From an uncultured Formosa sp. (GTDB taxonomy: Bacteria > Bacteroidota > Bacteroidia > Flavobacteriales > Flavobacteriaceae), in NCBI RefSeq assembly GCF_947500765.1, contig NZ_CANMTH010000005.1, forward strand, positions 124,001-188,000: 64,000 bases of DNA, read 5' to 3'. The position numbers and the translations under genes were made by a program. Of the stretch, positions 56,664 to 64,000 are shown piece by piece. The notes beneath the pieces were generated by a model. The model had not been told where the DNA came from, did not search any database, and saw only the letters and a list, made by a program, of their open reading frames with translations. The stretch's first letter is position 1; every line of letters starts with the position of its first letter.

Positions 56664-59291
56664 ATGAAAAAGAGCATATGCATCTTAAGTATGTTTCTCT
56701 TGGTGTTAGCAAGTTGCAACTCTAAGTTTAAACATCATCTAGAAAAAACCGATCATGCTGTGACTATTCAGCAAGATAGTTTAACCCTGAAAATTGAAAT
56801 AATTGATGACGCGATTATTCATGTAATAAAAGAAATAAAGGGCACTCCTGTGTCAACAATTCCAGATTATGTTACGGTTTTAGAGCCTCAAGACGTGAAT
56901 TGGGAATTAAAAGAAACGGAGAATGAATTAACCATCAGTACGGCTTTACTTAAAGTGTTAGTACATAGCGATGGAACGATAACTTATGAAACTAAAGACG
57001 ATAAAAAATTAGTTTCAGAAACGAATGAACAGACATTTATAAACTTGGATGCTAATGCAGAGCATACGGTTTCGCAAGGATTTCATGCTGGCGATGAAGG
57101 GTTGTATGGATTAGGGCAGTTTCAAAGTGGTATTATGAATTGGAAAAATGTCCCTATTCGTCTTCAGCAATACAATCAAGAAATAGCGGTTCCGTTTTTA
57201 GTATCAACCAAAGGCTATGGTATCTACTGGCATAATTACAGCCTTACAGATTTTAATCAGCCTCAAAATGAAATCCAATTTGAGACACCTAAAGCAGTTG
57301 CTAAAACTACAAAAACGTCAACGGTTGCAGTCGACGGAGAAAAAGAAGATGTTGCGGCACATATTACGAAATCTGAATCTGAAGAAAAAAACAGTCGTGA
57401 AACCACGTTTACACCAACCAAGACTGGCGAATATAACTTTTTAGCACTAAGTGATAATGGCGGACGGATGCGCGGTGAGATCAAGGTGAGTATTGATGAC
57501 GACGATGTGATTAATTATTCTACTATTTGGATGCCTAGACGTTATTCAGGAAAAAAATATTTAGAAGCAGGAAAAACGTATAAAATAGTGTTCCAAAATA
57601 CAGGTGCTAAAATTCCAGGTAATTTATATTATAACGAACCAGACTACAATAAAATCGTTTTCAGCAGTACGCATGGTAATGTTATAGATTATTATTTGGT
57701 GCAAGGAGAAAATCCGGAAGCTGTAATTTCACACTATCAAAAATTAACAGGAACGGCACCTATGTTTGCTAAAAGTGCTTACGGATTTTGGCAATGTAGA
57801 GAACGCTACCATAACCAAGAGGAATTGTTAGCCAATGCAAATGAGATGCGCGAACGTAATATTCCTTTCGATAATATTGTGCAAGACTGGTTCTATTGGC
57901 CAAAAGGAACGAAAGGACCAGAATGGGATCCTGCTAAATATCCCGATCCCGATGCTATGGTAGACGAATTAAAATCCTTAAACTTAAAGTTAATGGTGTC
58001 TGTATGGCCAGAGGTGAAAAATGAAGCTTTAGAAGCAAAATATAATCTTAAAAAAATCAAAAGCAGTAACTATATAGATGTCTATGATGAAGGTGTAAGT
58101 GAACGATTTTATCGCATGTTAAGTGATTCTATGTTTCATAAAGGCGTAAGCTCTATTTGGTTAGATGGAACAGAACCTGAAGGAGTTACAGATGCGACGC
58201 AAATGACGGCAGTTGGTCGTTTTGAAGAGGTTCAAAATCCATATTCACTTTTAGTTACAAAAGCGATGTACGATGGGAGAAGAGCAGAGTTTTCTAACGA
58301 ACGTGTGTTTAATTTAACGCGCTCTGCATATGCAGGACAACAACGTTACGGGGCTACTTCATGGTCTGGAGATGTTAAAGCATCTTGGGAACAATTTTCT
58401 GAACAAATAGCTGCAGGTTTAAATTTTACAATGGCAGGAATTCCATATTGGACACACGATATTGGAGGGTTTTTTAGAGATTCAAAATCTATTAATCCGG
58501 AGTTCGACAGTCAATATACCAACCCAGAATTTATTGAATTATTAACGCGTTGGTTTCAGTTTGGTACATTTAGTCCGATTTTTAGAATCCATGGCTATGT
58601 TTCGGAAACTGAGATTTGGAGATATGATGATGCATTTGAAAGTACAGCGCGAAAATTTATCGATTTACGCTATCAGCTGATGCCGTATATCTACTCACAA
58701 GCTTGGCAAATTACAACCAATAGTAAGCAGCTTATGAGTCCGCTGGCGTATCATTATCCAAATGATAAAAATACTTGGGAGATTAAGGATCAATTATTCT
58801 TTGGTGAATCGATTATGGTCGGTTTCATTACTGAATATGAGAAACGCGAGAAAGAAATGTATTTTCCAAAAGGACAGTGGTATAACTTCTGGACAAATGA
58901 AAAAATGGAAGGTGGAAAAACCATTACTGTGAAAGCAAATCTAGATGAAACGCCGCTATTCGTAAAAGCAGGAAGCATTATTCCAATGGGACCAAAAGTA
59001 CAGTATGCAACGCAAGAAACAGACGAGCCGTTGCGTATAAAAGTGTATCCAGGCGCAGATGCAACATTCACCTTATATTTTGATGATAACGAATCTTACG
59101 ACTATGAACATGGTGAATATTCAGAACTTAAATTGAATTATTCCGAAGCCACTAAAACACTTCAAATTACTAAAGGGAATGGCGAGTATTTAGACTATTC
59201 TAAAAGTCCTATGACGCTAGTTGTTGAAATGATTGGCGGACAAAATCAGACGGTGAGTTTTTCAGGTTCAGATTTAGAAGTTAAATTATAA
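56664..59291 (+). CDS. GH31-family alpha-glycosidase (alpha-xylosidase-like) with PA14-like insert
   Basis: An 875-residue lipoprotein (lipobox VLASC). The core is GH31: GLGQFQSGIMNW near 145-160, nucleophile Asp501 in SIWLDGTEPEG, and acid/base Asp570 in SWSGDVKASWEQF. Between the N-terminal beta-sandwich and the barrel (about 215-335) is an extra domain with TFTPTKTGEYNFLALSDNGG and YSTIWMPRRYSGKKYLEAGK, which looks like PA14. The same arrangement is known in GH31 alpha-xylosidases. The usual WxDxxE of alpha-glucosidases is replaced by WLDGTEP, as in alpha-xylosidases. Activity on xylose is likely but not proven; alpha-galactosidase or alpha-glucosidase cannot be excluded. Confidence 0.88.
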   Translation: MKKSICILSMFLLVLASCNSKFKHHLEKTDHAVTIQQDSLTLKIEIIDDAIIHVIKEIKGTPVSTIPDYVTVLEPQDVNWELKETENELTISTALLKVLVHSDGTITYETKDDKKLVSETNEQTFINLDANAEHTVSQGFHAGDEGLYGLGQFQSGIMNWKNVPIRLQQYNQEIAVPFLVSTKGYGIYWHNYSLTDFNQPQNEIQFETPKAVAKTTKTSTVAVDGEKEDVAAHITKSESEEKNSRETTFTPTKTGEYNFLALSDNGGRMRGEIKVSIDDDDVINYSTIWMPRRYSGKKYLEAGKTYKIVFQNTGAKIPGNLYYNEPDYNKIVFSSTHGNVIDYYLVQGENPEAVISHYQKLTGTAPMFAKSAYGFWQCRERYHNQEELLANANEMRERNIPFDNIVQDWFYWPKGTKGPEWDPAKYPDPDAMVDELKSLNLKLMVSVWPEVKNEALEAKYNLKKIKSSNYIDVYDEGVSERFYRMLSDSMFHKGVSSIWLDGTEPEGVTDATQMTAVGRFEEVQNPYSLLVTKAMYDGRRAEFSNERVFNLTRSAYAGQQRYGATSWSGDVKASWEQFSEQIAAGLNFTMAGIPYWTHDIGGFFRDSKSINPEFDSQYTNPEFIELLTRWFQFGTFSPIFRIHGYVSETEIWRYDDAFESTARKFIDLRYQLMPYIYSQAWQITTNSKQLMSPLAYHYPNDKNTWEIKDQLFFGESIMVGFITEYEKREKEMYFPKGQWYNFWTNEKMEGGKTITVKANLDETPLFVKAGSIIPMGPKVQYATQETDEPLRIKVYPGADATFTLYFDDNESYDYEHGEYSELKLNYSEATKTLQITKGNGEYLDYSKSPMTLVVEMIGGQNQTVSFSGSDLEVKL

Positions 59292-59379
59292 AGTTTACTA
59301 AAATGTAGATAAACTCAATTCGCGCAAGAGAAGTTATAGGTTTTAGTGGCCTTTAGCTTCACTTGTTGCGTTTAGGCAT

Positions 59380-59410
59380 ATAATTTATAGTAATTGAACC
59401 ATGGTTTATA
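59380..59410 (+). promoter_or_regulatory. Candidate direct-repeat operator before the beta-helix pair
   Basis: ATAATTTATAGTAATTGA (59380-59397) equals the sequence at 39046-39063. CATGGTTTATA (59400-59410) equals that at 45750-45760. TTTATA half-sites at 59384 and 59405 are 21 bases apart. It lies 70 bases before the start codon, with a TATTTTTA -7-like element at 59432. Confidence 0.45.
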
Positions 59411-59479
59411 TCCAAATCATGAGACCTTGACTATTTTTATTACTTCAATAATTAGTGTTTAAAACAAGCTAAAAAAAAC

Positions 59480-60925
59480 ATGACTAAACCCCGTTTCAAT
59501 TTCAAAAGGTATTCCTCTTCAAAATTAATAGCACTTCTTTGTTTTGCCGTTTTTGGTTTAACAGGGTTGCAAATACAAGCACAAACGACTGTGCAGTCTT
59601 TACAAGAATTAAAATTGTATTTAGCTGCAGATAATGTCAATATAAAAATGAAACCGGGAGTGTATTCCATTACTGCCGAAGATGTAAAAAATGGGTTATA
59701 TACTCAAGAAACAAAAATTAAAAACACAAGTAAGGTATTATTACTTTTTGAAGGGAATAATAGTACTTACGATTTTACAGATGTGACCATTAATGTAGAC
59801 ACTAAGGTGATGCAAGCCTATGGTAATAATCAAATTCACGAAATACAAATTATAGGAAATAAGAATGTGCTTAAAAACTTAACGCTTGTAGATTTGGGTT
59901 CGGTACACGATGCACCAATACGTCGCGCTACAAATATTGTTATGGATGGATCGCATAATAAAATTGAAGGATTTCACGTCACCACCAAGGGATCTTTTCC
60001 TTATGGTTATGGCGATGCTTTTGGAAAAGGTGGGAAATCGGTAATTCCGCATCGCAAACATAGCGCATGTTTAATTCGAGGGGAGTCTAATCATCTTAAA
60101 AATTCAAAGTTTATTCATAGAAGTTACGGCCATTGTATTTTTATGCAGGCTGCTAATAATCCAATTATTGAAGGTTGTGAAGTTGAAGGTGAAGTTCGTA
60201 AAACGGATGACATGCTTGCTGAAACATCTGGACCAGCTTTCGATGTGAATTTTATGACGGTTTGGGGGTATACACTTCCAAAAGGATATATGTTAAGTAC
60301 TGGAGAAGCAGGGATTCGTGCTTACGATGGAGGTGAAACTATAATTGATGGAAAACAATATAGACGCGGAACATCTAACGTTACCGTTTTAAATTGTACC
60401 GTAAAATATATGAGAACGGGTGTGACAATTGCACATGCTACTGGAAAAAAATATGTTGAAGGTTGTGTGGCTATTGGTTGTGAAAACGGATTCTCGTTAG
60501 GGTCGGGTGATTTAGTGAATTGTAAAGCCGATGTTACACACGGACCAGCATACGCGTCAACTTACGAAAGAGATAAAGGATATAACGCAGATATTACACT
60601 TATTCCATCAAAAGAACCGTACTATAACGGCACAGGCGCTGTTGCTTATATTGGCGGAAGTCAGCATAAAATTACACTTCGAGGTTCAAGTGAAGGCGTA
60701 AATAAAGGCTTAAAAATTAAAGTTGGTGGCGAGAAAAATAACATCAGATTATTACATGGGAATCTTCCCAATCAGAATGATTTTAAAGGTTTCGATTTTG
60801 AAATTCAAAACCTTACCGAATATCCGGTGTATCTATCACATAAAAGCTCTGGAGTTACAGGCGAATCTAAAGGACCAATTACAAATTTAGGTACAGATAA
60901 CACGTTAAAGTATATCGGTAAATAA
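59480..60925 (+). CDS. Secreted right-handed beta-helix protein A (candidate polysaccharide-active enzyme)
   Basis: A 481-residue exported protein (signal peptide ending IQAQ) with a parallel beta-helix from about residue 50 to 470. Characteristic rungs: QSLQELKLYLAADNVNIKMK at the cap, IVMDGSHNKIEGFHVTTKG, RSYGHCIFMQAANNPIIEGC, EVEGEVRKTDDMLAETSG, VTVLNCTVKYMRTGVTIAHA, and CVAIGCENGFSLGSGDLVNC. It is clearly paralogous to the next gene. Similar helices occur in polysaccharide lyases (PL6-type and others) and in glycoside hydrolases. I could not identify a catalytic set with confidence. Co-transcribed with the paralogue, 55 bases apart. Confidence 0.6.
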   Translation: MTKPRFNFKRYSSSKLIALLCFAVFGLTGLQIQAQTTVQSLQELKLYLAADNVNIKMKPGVYSITAEDVKNGLYTQETKIKNTSKVLLLFEGNNSTYDFTDVTINVDTKVMQAYGNNQIHEIQIIGNKNVLKNLTLVDLGSVHDAPIRRATNIVMDGSHNKIEGFHVTTKGSFPYGYGDAFGKGGKSVIPHRKHSACLIRGESNHLKNSKFIHRSYGHCIFMQAANNPIIEGCEVEGEVRKTDDMLAETSGPAFDVNFMTVWGYTLPKGYMLSTGEAGIRAYDGGETIIDGKQYRRGTSNVTVLNCTVKYMRTGVTIAHATGKKYVEGCVAIGCENGFSLGSGDLVNCKADVTHGPAYASTYERDKGYNADITLIPSKEPYYNGTGAVAYIGGSQHKITLRGSSEGVNKGLKIKVGGEKNNIRLLHGNLPNQNDFKGFDFEIQNLTEYPVYLSHKSSGVTGESKGPITNLGTDNTLKYIGK

Positions 60926-60980
60926 TCTTCACATTAAACAAAAACTAACCAAATAATAGTTGTAAAAAAAACGAATAGAG

Positions 60981-62384
60981 ATGAATAAAATACTAACACT
61001 ACTTTCTGTTTTATTTATAGTTTTTTCAAGCCAAGCTCAAGTAGCAGACAATCAGAAAAAGGTTATAGAAGTAAGTTCACTAACCGAATTCAGATCCTAT
61101 TTAAATCAGGATAATGTTCATGTCAAGCTTAAAGCAGGTAATTATCAAGTAGATGATGCTAAAAAAATTAGATTTTTCGAAATCACGAGTAATAATTCCT
61201 ATTACGATTTGAAGGATGTAAGATTTATGGTCGATACAAAACTGTTTAGTCGTACCGATTTAATAAAAAGTACCGATGGAAATAGCATGTATTGTGCTAT
61301 AGAAATATCAGGAAATCACGTCACGCTAGAAGGATTGTATATCGAAACTTATGGCGATACACCTGGCTTACAAAGTAAAAATAAGATATTCAATATTGTT
61401 GGAGAAGATGTTACCTTAAAAGATGTAGAGTTGCGTACAGCAGGTTCAAATCCTTGGGGTTATGGGTATTTATATGGCCTTGGTGGTGGAGATGTTCGCA
61501 AAATGAATGGAATTCGTGTGGGATATCCAGCAAAGAATGTAAAATTGTTAGGGTGTAAAGTTCATATGAGAGCTATGGGACATGCTATATTTTTACAAGG
61601 ATCAGAAAATACGTTAATCGAAGGTTGTGAGGTAGATGGTTTGCTCCGTACTACCGATGCGATGCTTGCGGAAACTTCAGGGTATGGTTTTGATAAGAAT
61701 TTTTATGCCGCAAAAGGAAATTATATAGAAGGAACTAACGTGGCCGAAGATGGTAAAATTTTGCCAGACGAAATTATTTCTTTAAGTGAAGATGGAATAC
61801 GTATGTACCCCGACTATAATGGTCATCCTACCACAAATACGACGGTAAAAAACTGTACAGTAACACAAATGCGTAGAGGGATTTGTACAGGTTTAAGTAC
61901 GTCGGGAGATATGGTTATTGATTGTGTAGTACGCGATTGCGTTGCTACTGGATACAACGTGGGGAACGCAGATACCTTAATTAATTGTAGTGCCGATGCT
62001 AAATACGGAGAAGCTTTTTGTATTGCGTATACCGATGCTAAAAATGCTAAGGTAGAAATGAATATCCTAGACAGTAGAAATGGTATAGCTAATAATCTGC
62101 TAGCTAAAATAAATGGCACAGGTCACAATGTTGTGATTAAAACCGAGTCTCCAGAATTTATTCCATCTACTATGGCTATTAAATTATCTGTATGGGAAGG
62201 TTATGGGAATTTCGATGAAAATGCTAGAATGCATGCTACAAATATCAAACTAGACAATCAAACTTCAACAGAAATAATCACGTTTAAAGGGACTGAAAAA
62301 GTTGATATAAAAACGAAAGGCAAAGTACGTAAAGCTACAGAATCAGAAAACTTGGTAAATGATAGTAATCGTTTAAAACGATAA
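60981..62384 (+). CDS. Secreted right-handed beta-helix protein B (paralogue of A)
   Basis: A 467-residue exported protein (signal peptide ending SQAQ) with the same fold as the gene before it. Matching blocks: SSLTEFRSYLNQDNVHVKLK, ISGNHVTLEGLYIETYGD, RAMGHAIFLQGSENTLIEGC, EVDGLLRTTDAMLAETSGYG, TVKNCTVTQMRRGICTGLS, and CVVRDCVATGYNVGNADTLI. The two proteins differ in the insert between rungs and at the C-terminus. Both probably bind or degrade the same polysaccharide. No family number can be assigned by eye. The last 30 residues are charged and may be a linker. Confidence 0.6.
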   Translation: MNKILTLLSVLFIVFSSQAQVADNQKKVIEVSSLTEFRSYLNQDNVHVKLKAGNYQVDDAKKIRFFEITSNNSYYDLKDVRFMVDTKLFSRTDLIKSTDGNSMYCAIEISGNHVTLEGLYIETYGDTPGLQSKNKIFNIVGEDVTLKDVELRTAGSNPWGYGYLYGLGGGDVRKMNGIRVGYPAKNVKLLGCKVHMRAMGHAIFLQGSENTLIEGCEVDGLLRTTDAMLAETSGYGFDKNFYAAKGNYIEGTNVAEDGKILPDEIISLSEDGIRMYPDYNGHPTTNTTVKNCTVTQMRRGICTGLSTSGDMVIDCVVRDCVATGYNVGNADTLINCSADAKYGEAFCIAYTDAKNAKVEMNILDSRNGIANNLLAKINGTGHNVVIKTESPEFIPSTMAIKLSVWEGYGNFDENARMHATNIKLDNQTSTEIITFKGTEKVDIKTKGKVRKATESENLVNDSNRLKR

Positions 62385-62507
62385 AATGAAGACACCAAAC
62401 GTCATCAAAACCTAATTTATATTGCGTTCTTACTTTAATCCGTTAGAACATAAAGGTTAGAGTGAGAACATGCTGAATTATTCAACGGGATACCTAAAAT
62501 TAAAATA

Positions 62508-64000
62508 ATGAGAATAGATTTTCACAGGATGACCATCCTAAAACATGTGCTAACCTTAGTAATGCTATGGTTTGTAGGGATTGTTCATGCACAGCAATTA
62601 AATCAAATAGGAAGTTCTGATTTTTCCGATTGGAAAGGAATTTCTAAAGTGAAGAAAGAGGTTGCTACAGTGAAATCTAAAGACACCATTTCTTATACGT
62701 ATTCTAATCAAAACCGAATTTATTTTCCAGGAATTAGTAGACCTTTTGAAGGTGATGCTGCAGATTGGACAAAGTACAAGGCACTGACATTCGAGGTGTA
62801 TTTTAAACAGGAAACTACCGCAAAAATAAGTGCTGTTTTTAAAGTGGATTCTTTGGATTACGGCGATTTAAATCCAATAAATAAAGCAGAAATTGAGTTG
62901 GTCGGGAAAGGTTGGCATACTGTTTACATGCCCTGGGAGGTTTTCGATGTTGATGCTGGGCAACGTACGGCAACACTTTTTGCAGTGAAACACCTATTAA
63001 TTTCTGTAGATTCTGAAACAAATAGCACCTATCAAATTAAAAACATTCAGTTAACTAAGGGAAAAACAACCTTTTTAGAAGCCGAAATTCAAGGGAAATC
63101 AGCTGAAGCTGGGAGTCAAGTACTCTATGAATTTCAAGTAGGTAATACCACAGATAAAGCACAAGCAGTCGAACTTCTTATAGAAACCATAGGTTGGGAG
63201 TCTATGAAAGGGTATATAGAACCTAGTCAGTTACAATTGGCTCCGGGAGAAATAAAAACCTGTACACTAACAGTAGATCTGCCTTCTCATTTACCTGAGG
63301 GCATTCGTGAAAATCAAGTTATTAAAGCCATTGCGAATGGGGAAGGAGCGTCTGTAGCAACTCTTGAATTTAAAACGGCAGTACGTATACCTTTTCCTAA
63401 TATCGTGTTTACAGCGTCTGGATGGGATCAAGTACGAGAAAAAGCAAAAAAATACGATTGGGCACAAGAAGGATTACAAGATTATATTAGAAAAGCTGAC
63501 CGTTGGAAAGTACCAGATGGCGCCGATTTTTCAAAAGAAACGGAACGTCCTTTAGGGCAATCTGTTTTTAGTACGGATGGACATGAGATTTACAATTGTG
63601 CTATTGCCTATCAGCTTACAGGAAATGAAGATTATGCTGCAAAATGTATAAAATTATTACGCCGATTAATCGATCCCAAAACAGGATACCCTGCCACTTT
63701 AGTCGGAGGAAGTAATTCTTTTGTTGGTGAAGGTAAATTTTGGCAAGCCGTAGGTAGAATGTATGATTTAATTAGAACAAGTCCGCAACTAACCGAATTA
63801 GATAAAAAAAGAACAGAAGAAACCTTCAGGCTTTTTGTGACTCAAACCTTGAAAGGAAATACCAAGGGTGCCATTAGTAACTGGAATGTTGCCGAAATTA
63901 CAGCAGCAATGTATTGTGCTTTGAATCTACAGGATTGGCATCTTATAGACCAGTTATTAAATGGACCAACAGGAATTTATAAACACCTTGAACATGGTAT
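62508..64000 (+). CDS. Partial CDS: secreted toroid-fold candidate polysaccharide lyase
   Basis: Reads open from 62508 to the window edge (at least 497 codons), so the C-terminus is missing. The signal peptide ends VHAQQ; an inner ATG at 62529 is an equally good start. The first 200 or so residues form a beta-rich, carbohydrate-binding-like region (FEVYFKQETTAKIS, WHTVYMPWEVF, YQIKNIQLTKG), then a second beta domain (about 195-290). After that comes an alpha-helical toroid with AIAYQLTGNEDYAAKCIKLL, FWQAVGRMYDLIR and SNWNVAEITAAMYCALNLQD. The N-W pair and helical array recall heparinase II/III, PL8 and alginate-lyase-type lyases. A lyase here would explain the GH88 gene. The exact family is not assignable. 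Confidence 0.65.
   Translation, partial: MRIDFHRMTILKHVLTLVMLWFVGIVHAQQLNQIGSSDFSDWKGISKVKKEVATVKSKDTISYTYSNQNRIYFPGISRPFEGDAADWTKYKALTFEVYFKQETTAKISAVFKVDSLDYGDLNPINKAEIELVGKGWHTVYMPWEVFDVDAGQRTATLFAVKHLLISVDSETNSTYQIKNIQLTKGKTTFLEAEIQGKSAEAGSQVLYEFQVGNTTDKAQAVELLIETIGWESMKGYIEPSQLQLAPGEIKTCTLTVDLPSHLPEGIRENQVIKAIANGEGASVATLEFKTAVRIPFPNIVFTASGWDQVREKAKKYDWAQEGLQDYIRKADRWKVPDGADFSKETERPLGQSVFSTDGHEIYNCAIAYQLTGNEDYAAKCIKLLRRLIDPKTGYPATLVGGSNSFVGEGKFWQAVGRMYDLIRTSPQLTELDKKRTEETFRLFVTQTLKGNTKGAISNWNVAEITAAMYCALNLQDWHLIDQLLNGPTGIYKHLEHG

Noticed and set aside
59480..62384. Assigning both beta-helix genes to alginate lyase family PL6
   Set aside because: The fold and length are compatible, but I could not place the PL6 catalytic Lys/Arg pair and calcium site by eye.

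Overview
The window looks like a chromosomal segment of a marine Bacteroidota, most likely a member of the Flavobacteriaceae. The support is the low GC content, AT-rich leaders without Shine-Dalgarno sequences, TAnnTTTG-type -7 promoter elements, hybrid two-component systems (Reg_prop sensor, kinase, receiver, AraC), and a polysaccharide-utilisation locus with many secreted or lipoprotein CAZymes and a sulfatase. I see no tRNA, rRNA, CRISPR, insertion sequence or phage gene.

Region 1 (1-8.6 kb) is an L-fucose catabolic cluster. An AraC-type regulator lies divergent from a RhaD-type class II aldolase, followed by L-fucose isomerase, an FGGY sugar kinase and FucO lactaldehyde reductase. AldA-type lactaldehyde dehydrogenase lies on the other strand. 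Together they would turn L-fucose into DHAP plus L-lactaldehyde, and then into lactate or 1,2-propanediol. No fucose permease is present in the window.

Region 2 (8.6-18.1 kb) is mixed cell-envelope and metabolic genes: a DUF6263-like lipoprotein, a peroxiredoxin-like protein, a beta-hydroxyacid dehydrogenase, HemG, a Cthe_2159-like beta-helix lipoprotein, two unknown anchored proteins, a nitrilase-family amidohydrolase, a VOC protein and an unknown secreted protein.

Region 3 (18.1-23.5 kb) is a compact candidate signalling and surface module. A TPR sensor kinase and a LuxR-type regulator are followed by an apparent operon encoding an internally duplicated membrane protein, a SIMPL-domain protein and a clear homologue of the leptospiral surface protein LipL32. 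A shared CCCTG-TTTT-C(A/G)GGG inverted-repeat motif precedes both transcription units and could be the regulator's site. This is the most system-like novelty in the window.

Region 4 (23.7-28.1 kb) has a secreted protein fusing a metallo-beta-lactamase fold, two Lcl/DUF1566 domains and EF-hands, and a DUF885 lipoprotein, both on the minus strand.

Region 5 (28.6-64 kb, running off the window) is a large plus-strand polysaccharide-utilisation locus. It holds two hybrid two-component regulators, GH88 unsaturated uronyl hydrolase, GH3, a kelch protein, two alpha/beta hydrolases, a degraded GH95, two intact GH95 enzymes, a two-domain beta-helix protein, an S1 sulfatase, a sialate-O-acetylesterase-type esterase, GH31 with a PA14-like insert, two tandem beta-helix paralogues and a truncated toroid-type candidate lyase. 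The set suggests a sulfated, acetylated, fucose- (or L-galactose-) bearing polysaccharide with uronic acids. Fucose released by GH95 could feed the region 1 pathway. No SusC/SusD pair lies in the window. A TTTATA-like direct repeat spaced 21 bases apart occurs upstream of several units of this locus and is a candidate operator.
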